A stretch of DNA of 21,057 nt from a virus, in IMG/VR virus record IMGVR_UViG_3300025889_013270, positions 1 through 21,057 of that record. One strand, given 5' to 3'. A program made the translations under genes and the position numbers. The notes under the pieces are model-generated. The model had not been told where the DNA came from. It was given only the letters and a program-made list of their open reading frames with translations, and did not search any database. This document shows positions 6,518 to 12,943 of the stretch, one piece after another (within the stretch, counting starts at the first letter, position 1; every line of letters starts with the position of its first letter).

Positions 6518-6707
6518 ATGGCTTGCGTGGCGGGAAGAACTAGGCTTGCCTCCCGTCTCTCAAGATGCCATAGATAAGATACTTAGCGAATGCGTAATTA
6601 TCGAAACCAAGCCTGAACCACCACTCAAAGTGTACACAGTGAAACGATACCTTTGGGGACTAATCAAAATCTACAAACCATTAAAAATCCATAGAGATGA
6701 ATACTAA
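6495..6707 (+). CDS. Small early protein, function unknown
   Basis: 70 residues, ATG at 6495, overlapping its upstream neighbour by 23 bases and the next gene by 11. An acidic and Pro-containing middle (TKPEPPLKVY) is followed by a basic, aromatic C-terminus (YLWGLIKIYKPLKIHRDEY). No recognised domain. Support is the consistent chain of overlapping same-strand genes around it. Confidence 0.55.
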   Translation: MDKTQLNKWLAWREELGLPPVSQDAIDKILSECVIIETKPEPPLKVYTVKRYLWGLIKIYKPLKIHRDEY

Positions 6708-7137
6708 GATTGCATCAATTGAAAAGACCGACAACAACCCTTGGACGTGGAACGGAAAGACCTTTCACGACTTCTGGGTAAAGCTAGAAAACGGAACGGA
6801 AGGAACAGCGTCTAGCACGTCACCAGAAGCCCCACCTTATGCCGTTGGCGATGAGGTAGAGGTAGAAGTACAGTCCAATAAATGGGGTACAAAACTGAAG
6901 ATTAAAAAGGTCAAGGCTGAAGGTCAAGGCGGTGGAAATAAAGAAGCGTACTGGGCTGAGAAAGACGAACGTATCAGTCGTCAGTGGGCAATCAATGCCG
7001 CGATGGAATACCTTGCTCACGCTACTACGCACGCTTCACAATTCAACGAGCAGGAGATTAAGCAGGCGGCTCGTATGATGCTGCATCTACGCGACACCTT
7101 GACCGAGGATACACTTGAACAAAAAATGCCATTCTAA
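6697..7137 (+). CDS. Probable single-stranded DNA-binding protein (OB-fold type)
   Basis: 146 residues from ATG 6697 (leader ...AGAGATG). Residues 3-75 read as an OB-fold beta barrel: KIASIEKTD, TWNGKTFHDFWVKLENG, PPYAVGDEVEVEVQ, KLKIKKVK, a pattern shared by phage ssDNA-binding-like proteins. A Gly-rich linker (about 76-81) leads to a helical C-terminal part and an acidic/hydrophobic tip ending EQKMPF, reminiscent of the partner-recruiting tail of SSB proteins. It would coat and protect single strands during phage replication, consistent with the replication initiator downstream. Family is inferred from fold pattern, not search. Confidence 0.65.
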   Translation: MNTKIASIEKTDNNPWTWNGKTFHDFWVKLENGTEGTASSTSPEAPPYAVGDEVEVEVQSNKWGTKLKIKKVKAEGQGGGNKEAYWAEKDERISRQWAINAAMEYLAHATTHASQFNEQEIKQAARMMLHLRDTLTEDTLEQKMPF

Positions 7138-7385
7138 TGAATCAAAAAGCATTCTGGTCAGACATAAGAGGAGGAACTGCGGAAGCAGGCAAACCAATAA
7201 CTCCCGAATCAATAGTTACGCTTGACCTACGTATAACGATAAAAACAAAATTTATGCACTCAGACGAGTTTTTTTTCTCCCCGCGCAAACTATCTGATTT
7301 TATCAAACTAATTGAAAACATAGAAGATGAACCAGTTTCTGACCACTGCAACTTCGGAGGAGCAGTACCACGAGATAGTAAATAA
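7137..7385 (+). CDS. Small early protein, function unknown
   Basis: 82 residues. ATG at 7137 shares a base with the upstream stop (TAATG). A run of eight T at 7269-7276 codes for the Phe cluster of DEFFFSPRKL and could be prone to slippage. The rest is a short alpha/beta protein without recognised motifs. Its last 59 bases overlap the next gene in another frame. Confidence 0.55.
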   Translation: MNQKAFWSDIRGGTAEAGKPITPESIVTLDLRITIKTKFMHSDEFFFSPRKLSDFIKLIENIEDEPVSDHCNFGGAVPRDSK

Positions 7386-7593
7386 CTTTTTGTTATGGCT
7401 AAAGCGTCAACCGTATATGCGCCAGCAAATGAATAAGGATAAGGTATCTACACTGGTATTTCAATTGGGGTATACCTTGGTTGACGGCAACGATGGAGAG
7501 AAATTTTTGTTTCCTACGAAGACAGCGGTACAACACGAAAAAGATTACCCTGCGTATTGGGAACAATGGCAAAAAAAACAGAAGAAAAAATGA
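7327..7593 (+). CDS. Small early protein, function unknown
   Basis: 88 residues starting at ATG 7327, inside the end of the preceding gene. Helical N-terminal half, then a beta segment (VSTLVFQLGYTLVDGNDGEKFLF, quoted in part as GYTLVDGNDGEKFLF) and a Lys/Gln tail (WEQWQKKQKKK). No known domain recognised. The stop forms an ATGA overlap with the ATG at 7590 of the following gene. Confidence 0.55.
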   Translation: MNQFLTTATSEEQYHEIVNNFLLWLKRQPYMRQQMNKDKVSTLVFQLGYTLVDGNDGEKFLFPTKTAVQHEKDYPAYWEQWQKKQKKK

Positions 7594-7811
7594 CACTTAA
7601 AACATTTATCGACTACCATTTCGGCACGTTCGAGCATATGAACAAAAAGCTGGGGTGGAAACGTCAAACGAGCAACAGGTACTACAACAAGACTCCACAT
7701 CGTTTTATCGACTTCACTGACGAAATCATAAAGCATACGGACGTGGACAGGGTAGAATGGGCAAATATGGTAGCTTTACGTATGTCCGAGTTGCAGCAGT
7801 ATGGAATTTAA
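7590..7811 (+). CDS. Small protein, possibly HTH-like regulator
   Basis: 73 residues from ATG 7590, chosen because it makes an ATGA junction with the upstream stop; an in-frame ATG at 7566 would add eight residues (MAKKTEEK) and cannot be excluded. The segment MNKKLGWKRQTSNRYYNKTPHRF looks like a helix followed by a basic, aromatic loop; in short form, KKLGWKRQTSNRYYNKTP resembles DNA-binding regions of small phage proteins. No firm family. Overlaps the next small gene by 11 bases. Confidence 0.55.
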   Translation: MTLKTFIDYHFGTFEHMNKKLGWKRQTSNRYYNKTPHRFIDFTDEIIKHTDVDRVEWANMVALRMSELQQYGI

Positions 7812-7971
7812 GGATTGGTCACGATGCACCGTTTCGGAGTTACGATATTACCGTAGGCATTTGCTTGCGTTAATCGTAGCTTCGGACGGAGCAAAGTGTG
7901 CTAAACTCACCGAAATGCTCAATCAATGCAAGTTGGTGTTGAACCAAAAATCAAAGGAAACGAAGTATTAA
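7801..7971 (+). CDS. Small early ORF (56 aa), function unknown
   Basis: 56 codons from ATG 7801 to TAA 7969-7971. It fills an otherwise uncoded stretch, overlaps the gene before by 11 bases and the gene after by one (TAATG), the same junction types used throughout the operon. The protein is helical (SELRYYRRHLLALIVASDG, then KLTEMLNQCKLVLNQK). No function recognised. Confidence 0.55.
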   Translation: MEFKDWSRCTVSELRYYRRHLLALIVASDGAKCAKLTEMLNQCKLVLNQKSKETKY

Positions 7972-8099
7972 TGGAACGGTACGTGTACTTGTATCGAGAT
8001 GACGACGGCAACTATCAGTGGACTGCATCCATAATGGAAGCCGAACTCTTCAGTAACAGCACGTACTTTCAAATCGAAGTAATCTATGAGGCAATTTAA
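7971..8099 (+). CDS. Micro-ORF (42 aa), function unknown
   Basis: 42 codons, ATG at 7971 sharing a base with the upstream stop and ending inside the start of the replication gene (14-base overlap). Sequence begins MERYVYLYRDDDGNYQW and is compatible with a small beta hairpin protein. Support comes mainly from gap-filling and junction geometry. Confidence 0.45.
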   Translation: MERYVYLYRDDDGNYQWTASIMEAELFSNSTYFQIEVIYEAI

Positions 8100-8718
8100 A
8101 GGAATATGGATTCCAAGGGAAATCCTCGAACATCCCTTACTTCAACCCGTAGACAAAATTCTATGGGGTGACATCGACTCGTTTAACTGGAACGAACATA
8201 CGTTCTTTAAGTCGAACGATACGATAGCAGAAGAGTACGGAGTGAGTGAACGAACTATCAGTCGAGCAGTCGGTAGACTCAAAGAAGCTGGGCTGGTTAC
8301 GGTGACTTCAAACGGTCGGACTAGACACCTGTGTCCAGTCAGGGTAGACAATTTGTCTAGTCTGCCTAGACAATATGGCGACTCTGCCTCGCCAATTTGT
8401 CTACCTAATAAGAACAATATAATAAAACAATCTAAGAAAACAATAGATAGGACTCGCACGCCAAAAAACTTTGAAGAATGCGAGGACTATTTCTTTGAGA
8501 TTATGCCCGCAGGCAACGCCAAAGACCAGGCGATAGCGTTCTATGATTACTATTCCGCGAACGGCTGGGTGCAGGGCAAGAACAAACCCTTGAAAGATTG
8601 GAAAGCCTGTGCTAGATTGTGGGTTCGAAGAAGCAATGATTTTAAAAAGGAAAAAAATGGATTCAAAGGAGAAAACTTTAGCGTTGACGGAATCAACGAC
8701 TTTGTTGTTAACGGATAA
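8086..8718 (+). CDS. Replication initiator / replisome organiser (HTH N-terminus, DnaD-like C-terminus)
   Basis: 210 residues. Residues 1-80 form a winged-helix domain: WIPREILEHPLLQPVDKILW, then NDTIAEEYGVSERTISRAVGRLKEAGLV, quoted here in part as VSERTISRAVGRLKEAGLV, a clear HTH that binds DNA. Residues 80-127 are a polar linker of low complexity. Residues 128-185 (AIAFYDYYSANGW, KPLKDWKACARLWVRR) match the C-terminal DnaD-like pattern of phage replisome organisers that help load the helicase. Nucleotides encoding the linker hold clustered inverted repeats and an AT-rich stretch, as expected of an origin embedded in its own initiator gene. The next gene overlaps the end by 62 bases. Confidence 0.82.
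   Translation: MRQFKGIWIPREILEHPLLQPVDKILWGDIDSFNWNEHTFFKSNDTIAEEYGVSERTISRAVGRLKEAGLVTVTSNGRTRHLCPVRVDNLSSLPRQYGDSASPICLPNKNNIIKQSKKTIDRTRTPKNFEECEDYFFEIMPAGNAKDQAIAFYDYYSANGWVQGKNKPLKDWKACARLWVRRSNDFKKEKNGFKGENFSVDGINDFVVNG
8319..8452 (+). other. Candidate replication origin inside the initiator gene
   Basis: Repeats sharing a TAGACA core: an inverted pair CTAGACAC / GTGTCCAG at 8321-8338, the perfect palindrome TAGACAA-T-TTGTCTA at 8345-8359, and a 15-base inverted repeat 8367-8381 / 8389-8403 (13 of 15 matching) with a 7-base spacer. The element TCTGCCT recurs at 8361 and 8383, 22 bases apart. Directly after comes an AT-rich stretch, 8404-8450, with 10 G/C in 47 bases by hand count, a plausible unwinding element. 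The arrangement copies lambda-type origins placed in the linker of gene O. Confidence 0.7.
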
Positions 8719-9262
8719 AGAGGACAAGATGGGGCTAATCACGCCCGCTGACGCTTGGACAAAAGGCACGAACATACAAGTAGCCTTGAAGACTCATCCC
8801 GCTGTATGCCGTGGATGGATTATGTCGGAAGTAGGTAGGCTATGCAAAGACATAGATGCGAAGAAGACGTTGAGCAGTGACGAAGAGATGCGGTTTACGT
8901 GTCGGGCAATCATCGAGGAACACCCTACTATTACGCTTGAAGAAATCAAAGTCTGTTTTGATATGATTCGTATGGGCAAATTCGGGAAGCTGTACGAGCG
9001 TCTGAAGTCGGCAGAAATCCTGGAATGCTTACGGCGTTATGAAGGTGAGGTACGCACGGATATTATGGAAGCCAAACGACAGGCAGAAAAAGACGAATAC
9101 CGCAAATACACGGAGGAGAAACTTGAACCGTTAAATCTGGCGCAATTGGTAAAAGACAGCCCCAAGGCGAAAGGCAAAGGCATAGGAAGCAGACTCCGCG
9201 ACCACCTTGACGCATATGCAGAATATGACCCTACGCTTGCAGAAACGCAAAAAACGAATTAG
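8657..9262 (+). CDS. Replication-associated protein, possibly helicase-loading partner
   Basis: 201 residues from ATG 8657, which follows an AAGGA-rich leader; longer in-frame starts (TTG 8609, ATG 8639) run deeper into the preceding gene. The central part (TLEEIKVCFDMIRMGKFGKLYERLK, shown in part as IRMGKFGKLYERLKSAEILE) is a helical region found in proteins encoded just after HTH/DnaD-like initiators in Bacteroidetes phages. The C-terminal half is a highly charged helix (AEKDEYRKYTEEKLEPLN). There is no Walker A motif, so it is not itself an AAA+ loader. Helicase recruitment is inferred from position only. It overlaps the initiator by 62 bases and is last before a terminator. Confidence 0.65.
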   Translation: MDSKEKTLALTESTTLLLTDKEDKMGLITPADAWTKGTNIQVALKTHPAVCRGWIMSEVGRLCKDIDAKKTLSSDEEMRFTCRAIIEEHPTITLEEIKVCFDMIRMGKFGKLYERLKSAEILECLRRYEGEVRTDIMEAKRQAEKDEYRKYTEEKLEPLNLAQLVKDSPKAKGKGIGSRLRDHLDAYAEYDPTLAETQKTN

Positions 9263-9320
9263 ATTGCAGCACTATCGCTTTGGTTCATTAGGTAGTTTTC
9301 ATTCTTTTTGGGTTGAACGG

Positions 9321-9347
9321 AAAGGGAGGCTTATGCCTCCTTTTCTT
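9321..9347 (+). terminator. Intrinsic terminator after the replication genes
   Basis: Stem 9321-9330 / 9335-9344 (AAAGGGAGGC with GCCTCCTTTT, one G-T pair), loop TTAT, followed by a short T-rich tail. It sits only 13 bases before the NinG start codon, leaving no room for a separate promoter after it. Confidence 0.75.
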
Positions 9348-9359
9348 ATATTGTAAAGC

Positions 9360-9788
9360 GTGAGCGAGCGAACAAAAGCAGTCAAAGCACTAGACGCAGC
9401 GTACAGCATATACGTCCGTAAAAGCCACGCCGATGAATACGGTATGGTAGCTTGCTGGACGTGCGGCAAAAAAACGTACTGGGAAAAAGAAGGGATGCAG
9501 GCAGGACATTTCCAGACACGCAACAAGTACAGCACGCGATGGCATTACGAGGAGATAGGCGGTAAGGTAGTTACGCTGAATTGTAAGCCACAATGCGGTG
9601 GTTGCAATATGGTGATGGGTGGCAGGAACTACGAGTTTGGCAACCGTCTTAACCAAGTGTACGGAGAAGGCACAGCCGAACGTATTATTGCCGAGAGTAA
9701 TGCCTTACGCAAGTTCACCACGCCAGAGTTACGCGAGCTAACTCAATTCTTTAAGAAGCTAACCCACGACTGTGACCTGCATACATAA
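9360..9788 (+). CDS. ninG: NinG-like recombination/HNH-type protein
   Basis: 142 residues from GTG 9360. The signature CWTCG (C32, C35), MQAGHFQTR (His50), then LNCKPQCGGCN (C75, C79, C82) and MGGRNYEF match lambda NinG (Rap), a zinc-containing endonuclease-like protein that acts on recombination intermediates in phage DNA. The length is shorter than lambda NinG (about 200 residues) because the N-terminal part is reduced; this compact form is common in Bacteroidetes phages. Its end overlaps the sigma-like gene by 17 bases. It lies immediately behind a terminator, so its expression depends on read-through or a promoter I cannot see. Confidence 0.85.
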   Translation: MSERTKAVKALDAAYSIYVRKSHADEYGMVACWTCGKKTYWEKEGMQAGHFQTRNKYSTRWHYEEIGGKVVTLNCKPQCGGCNMVMGGRNYEFGNRLNQVYGEGTAERIIAESNALRKFTTPELRELTQFFKKLTHDCDLHT

Positions 9789-10347
9789 ATTTTGGTCGGA
9801 GAACTACAAAGAAATAATCACAATCTCCAGCATATATATAGAATCTAAATACGCTGAAGACTTGGTGAATGACATAGCCTTGACTATCTTCGAACGCGAA
9901 GACGACAAGTACGAGGCGATGTGCGAGCGGGGCGAGTTGCTTTGGTACATCATTAGATGGATTAAAATCTGCAACTTCTCCAAGACCACACGCTTCTACT
10001 ACAAGTACAAGAAATGGCAAGAGCATCTGACTTTCGAATATCCCCTCAATGCTTTGGGTACGATGCCCGACAGCTACAAGGAGATGGACTACAAAGAACA
10101 GCTAGAGAACGTAGAACATCTGCTGGACGATTTGTATTGGTTCGATGCCGAAATTTTCAAGGTATATTACCTGCATAATCACAGCATAAACACACTAACC
10201 GATGCCACAGGAATCAGTAGAAAAACAATCCAAGTCAGTCTCCAAAAAACCAAGGACTACATCAAAGCGAACATCGAAAAAGTCCAAGGGTCTGGGAGAC
10301 ACAATCGAAAAGATAACAGAAGCAACGGGAATAAAGGAGATAGTTGA
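9772..10347 (+). CDS. Sigma-70-like RNA polymerase factor
   Basis: 191 residues from GTG 9772. Residues 22-70 (IESKYAEDLVNDIALTIFER, LLWYIIRWIKICNF) resemble region 2 of small ECF-type sigma factors, which contacts core polymerase and the -10 box; residues 125-165 (AEIFKVYYLHNHSINTLTDATG, shown in part as HSINTLTDATGISRKTI) form a region-4-like HTH. The C-terminal tail after about 170 is polar and Asn/Arg-rich. Similar genes lie before terminase in Bacteroidetes phages. It probably redirects host polymerase to phage genes late in infection. The last 146 bases, including the HTH, overlap the next gene in another frame. Confidence 0.7.
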   Translation: MTCIHKFWSENYKEIITISSIYIESKYAEDLVNDIALTIFEREDDKYEAMCERGELLWYIIRWIKICNFSKTTRFYYKYKKWQEHLTFEYPLNALGTMPDSYKEMDYKEQLENVEHLLDDLYWFDAEIFKVYYLHNHSINTLTDATGISRKTIQVSLQKTKDYIKANIEKVQGSGRHNRKDNRSNGNKGDS

Positions 10348-10627
10348 AGCTATCACCGACGATTGCGGTTGCCAAGAGCGTAAGGAATGGCTCAACAAAC
10401 GCTTTCCATATGCCACCACGATGAACGCACACCAAAAGAAGGTGTACGAAGACATCATTAAACCAGAAGCAGACAAAGGTGTGCTGACGGCAGTAACACA
10501 AAAAGCGGTAAACGAAATGTACCGTGACCTGTACAAGTTCAAAGCACGCTTCACTCGATGCGGTAGCTGCCTCAAAGAACGTCTGGTCAAATTGCAACAG
10601 GTATACGAAGCGTCGTGCGAATCATAA
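10202..10627 (+). CDS. Cys-containing small protein, function unknown
   Basis: 141 residues, ATG 10202, overlapping the sigma-like gene by 146 bases. The N-terminal 30 residues are Lys/Ser-rich and disordered (KSVSKKPRTTSKRTSKKSKG), followed by GLGDTIEKITEATGIKEIVE, and then a helical part with CGCQERKEWLNKRFPY and CGSCLKERL. Cys pairs spaced CxC and CxxC could bind a metal. The KGLGDTIEK...ATGIK and CGCQERKEWLN segments recur in other Bacteroidetes phages near terminase. Function unknown; small basic and metal-binding features would fit nucleic acid contact. Confidence 0.7.
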   Translation: MPQESVEKQSKSVSKKPRTTSKRTSKKSKGLGDTIEKITEATGIKEIVEAITDDCGCQERKEWLNKRFPYATTMNAHQKKVYEDIIKPEADKGVLTAVTQKAVNEMYRDLYKFKARFTRCGSCLKERLVKLQQVYEASCES

Positions 10628-10974
10628 CGGCTGGCATCCTCGATGGCTACCAACGACGGAAAGACAAGACGGTAAGCCTACGCTTTGTAACTCAAGAAAA
10701 GACGAGTAGCGAAGTGATGACCATCGACGAACTGACCGACACTTATGGAATCTTATATTTCAAAGCAGGGGAGACGATGGAGGAATCCGAACTAGAAGAG
10801 TTAGAATCAATTGACCTCGACCTATACGACCAACCAAAGACGCAAAGCCAGAGGCTACGTAATGTCATATACAAGGTGTGGGAGTCACAAGGTAAACGAG
10901 GGGAGTTCAAGACCTTCTACAAGCAAAAGACGGATGCCATTATCGAATACCTCAAAAGTCAAATTGAGTTGTAA
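10615..10974 (+). CDS. Conserved-looking phage protein, function unknown
   Basis: 119 residues from GTG 10615, overlapping the previous stop by 13 bases. Beta-rich N-terminus (RIITAGILDGYQRRKDKTVSL, in part GILDGYQRRKDKTVSLRFVT), an acidic middle (EESELEELESIDLDLYDQ) and a helical C-terminus (RLRNVIYKVWESQGKRGEF, FYKQKTDAIIEYLKSQIE). The pattern is familiar from Bacteroidetes phage genomes just upstream of terminase but has no known role. Twenty-one bases separate it from the small terminase-like gene. Confidence 0.65.
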   Translation: MRIITAGILDGYQRRKDKTVSLRFVTQEKTSSEVMTIDELTDTYGILYFKAGETMEESELEELESIDLDLYDQPKTQSQRLRNVIYKVWESQGKRGEFKTFYKQKTDAIIEYLKSQIEL

Positions 10975-10995
10975 AGAACAAGCAAAAACAAGCAA

Positions 10996-11313
10996 ATGAC
11001 ATTTGTAAAAGGAAAAAGCGGAAATCCAACTGGACGACCCAAGGGTTCTAAAGACAAAGTAGGGTCAGCGGCTCGTGAGTTGTTTGTGCAGGTAATGGAA
11101 GGCGAGATGGAAAACATCCAAGATTCACTTGCCGTCTTGCGAGAGAACAGCGACGAGAAATACCTCAAAGCTCTGAGTAGTCTGATGCCATACTTTATGC
11201 CTAAGCAACAAGAGACCGAGATTAAGTTTGACGAAGCAGTAAAGCCACCATCTTGGTTTGATGAGGTGCTGGAACGTGAAGACCACGACGGTAAGTCAAA
11301 GTTGATTGATTAA
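10996..11313 (+). CDS. Probable small terminase subunit / DNA-binding protein
   Basis: 105 residues from ATG 10996. The N-terminus FVKGKSGNPTGRPKGSKDK has the GNPxGRPKGSxDK signature of phage proteins with an AT-hook-like GRPKGS motif that binds DNA, often annotated as small terminase or DUF5681-type. The rest is helical, ending in PSWFDEVLERE. It lies one gene before the large terminase. If right, it recognises the packaging site and feeds DNA to the large subunit. The assignment is by motif and position; a general DNA-binding protein is the alternative. Confidence 0.6.
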   Translation: MTFVKGKSGNPTGRPKGSKDKVGSAARELFVQVMEGEMENIQDSLAVLRENSDEKYLKALSSLMPYFMPKQQETEIKFDEAVKPPSWFDEVLEREDHDGKSKLID

Positions 11314-11329
11314 AAAAATATGTAGAATG

Positions 11330-11360
11330 TTTGCTTGTTTGTGGAAGATGTGTATATTTG
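11330..11360 (+). promoter_or_regulatory. Consensus Bacteroidetes promoter
   Basis: TTTG at 11330-11333, 19-base spacer, TATATTTG at 11353-11360: the best match to the Bacteroidetes consensus in the window. It sits 24 bases before the ATG at 11385 and drives that gene as a separate unit. Confidence 0.85.
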
Positions 11361-11384
11361 TACAGATTTAAACACCAAACGAAA

Positions 11385-11744
11385 ATGAAAACATTTGCAA
11401 AGAAGATGGACGACAAAAACACCACAAACTTTTTATCGGTTTTTAGCAACGAGGACATTAAAGAAATGTTCGAAGAAGACATTGCAACAACTGCACGTCA
11501 AGCCTGCGACCTGCGTCATCCAAACGTATTAATGCAGGTGACAGATAAACCAAACGAACGTCAATTTGAGGCGTTCTTTTGTGAACGATTGAGCAAAGAT
11601 GACCGTGAGGAATTAACAGCGCAGTTGCAACACAACTTTGGTGAAGAAAATATACTAGTTGTGGCGGCGGAAAAACACTTTATACCAGTGGCACAATTAA
11701 ATACCACGCACGTTTTTAAAGTAGTGTTACACGTAGCAAAGTAA
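11385..11744 (+). CDS. Moron-like single gene, function unknown
   Basis: 119 residues from ATG 11385 (in-frame TTG at 11331 precedes the promoter -7 box and is rejected). It is soluble, acidic in its first half (SNEDIKEMFEEDIATTARQA), with an alpha/beta C-terminal half (ENILVVAAEKHFIPVAQL, VFKVVLHVAK). No family recognised. It has its own consensus promoter 25 bases upstream and its own terminator starting six bases after the stop, and interrupts the usual small/large terminase pair. That layout is typical of phage morons, extra genes that may be expressed early or from a prophage. Confidence 0.7.
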   Translation: MKTFAKKMDDKNTTNFLSVFSNEDIKEMFEEDIATTARQACDLRHPNVLMQVTDKPNERQFEAFFCERLSKDDREELTAQLQHNFGEENILVVAAEKHFIPVAQLNTTHVFKVVLHVAK

Positions 11745-11749
11745 GAAAG

Positions 11750-11770
11750 TAGGGCGCAAGCCCTATTTTT
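11750..11770 (+). terminator. Intrinsic terminator between moron-like gene and terminase
   Basis: Stem TAGGGC / GCCCTA with a GCAA (GNRA) tetraloop, then five T; flanking A/T pairs extend the stem. It ends six bases before the terminase start codon. Confidence 0.88.
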
Positions 11771-11776
11771 GTTTAG

Positions 11777-12943
11777 ATGCGTCAAGCCAAAGCATATTAC
11801 GATTTATTGCATTGCAAGACGAGGATTGCTGTACTGCAAGGTGGCACTCGTAGTGGCAAGACTTTCTCAACTATTACGCTGCTGTGCGAGTGGTGCTATC
11901 GCAATCCAAACGCAGGCTACCTCATCACCGTAGTGCGGAAATCATTTCCCTCTTTGCGTGCGTCTGTGATGCGGGACTTCTTCTTCATCTTAGACAGAGA
12001 GGATTGGTACGACGAACGCAACCACAACAAGACAGAGAACACGTACAGCCTATTTGGAAATACGTGGGAGTTTATTTCCATTGACCAGCCTCAAAAGATA
12101 CGAGGAGCGAAACGACAGTTCTGTTTTATCAACGAAGCCAACGAGCTAGACCTCGAATCGTACAGGCAGTTAGCTTTGCGTACCTCCAATGACTTCCAAG
12201 GCATTTCTATGATTCTGGACTACAACCCGTCCGATGAATACCACTGGATATATGACCACGTAATTCCACGCGACGATGCTTCTTTTTACAAGTCTACATA
12301 TTTAGACAACCCGTTTCTTAATCAGGAGACCATAGACGAGATTGAAAGGCTCAGAGATACCGACGAGTACTACTGGACGGTTTATGGTCTAGGTGAGCGC
12401 GGAATTAGCCGAGAGACTATCTTTAGGTCTGACGTGTACAGCGAGTTGCCAGAGCGAGCAAAGTTCTTGGCTTGGGGATTAGACTGGGGATACGCTAACG
12501 ACCCGACGGCTTTAGTTAAAGTCTATGAACACGACCACGCTCTGTATATTGAAGAGGTACTGTACAGCGGTGGATTAACGAACAGCGACATAGGCGACAA
12601 GCTCAAGGATTTCGGCATTACAAGGCACGAAGAAATCATAGCAGACAGCAGTGAACCGAAGAGTATCGAGGAGATTCACCGTATGAACTTTAACATCAAA
12701 CCAGCCAAGAAAGGAGCAGACAGCGTGAGGATTGGTATTGACCTGATGCGTAGGTACAAGTTGTACATCAAAGACACGAGTACCAATGCTCAAAAAGAAT
12801 TCCGCAACTACAAGTGGATGACCGACAAAAACGGCAAGGTGCTGAATCAACCCAAAGACGAATGGAATCACTGTATCGACGCAGTGCGGTATGTTTGTCT
12901 TAATAAACTGCTTCGTAGAACGGGCAAATACTTTATCCAATGA
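11777..12943 (+). CDS. terL: Terminase large subunit
   Basis: 388 residues. ATPase domain: Walker A GGTRSGKT at 22-29, Walker B FCFINE at 115-120 with catalytic Glu120, coupling-type segment SMILDYNPS at 144-152. RNase H-like nuclease domain: Asp236 in GLDWGYANDPTALV, Asp290 in IIADSSEPKS and Asp368 in HCIDAVRY, the three expected acidic residues. The length is slightly below the usual 420-550 because the N-terminus before Walker A is short. It pumps DNA into the capsid through the portal and cuts it. The start lies directly after a terminator hairpin. It ends in an ATGA overlap with the next gene. Confidence 0.95.
   Translation: MRQAKAYYDLLHCKTRIAVLQGGTRSGKTFSTITLLCEWCYRNPNAGYLITVVRKSFPSLRASVMRDFFFILDREDWYDERNHNKTENTYSLFGNTWEFISIDQPQKIRGAKRQFCFINEANELDLESYRQLALRTSNDFQGISMILDYNPSDEYHWIYDHVIPRDDASFYKSTYLDNPFLNQETIDEIERLRDTDEYYWTVYGLGERGISRETIFRSDVYSELPERAKFLAWGLDWGYANDPTALVKVYEHDHALYIEEVLYSGGLTNSDIGDKLKDFGITRHEEIIADSSEPKSIEEIHRMNFNIKPAKKGADSVRIGIDLMRRYKLYIKDTSTNAQKEFRNYKWMTDKNGKVLNQPKDEWNHCIDAVRYVCLNKLLRRTGKYFIQ

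Noticed and set aside
7810-7821. 12-base direct repeat TTAAGGATTGGT shared with 20598-20609
   Set aside because: A single pair in unrelated contexts (coding and post-stop); can occur by chance and has no attachment-site features such as a tRNA or integrase nearby.
9347-9353. Possible -7 box TATATTG before ninG
   Set aside because: One T short of TAnnTTTG, no TTTG at the proper distance and only six bases from the start codon.
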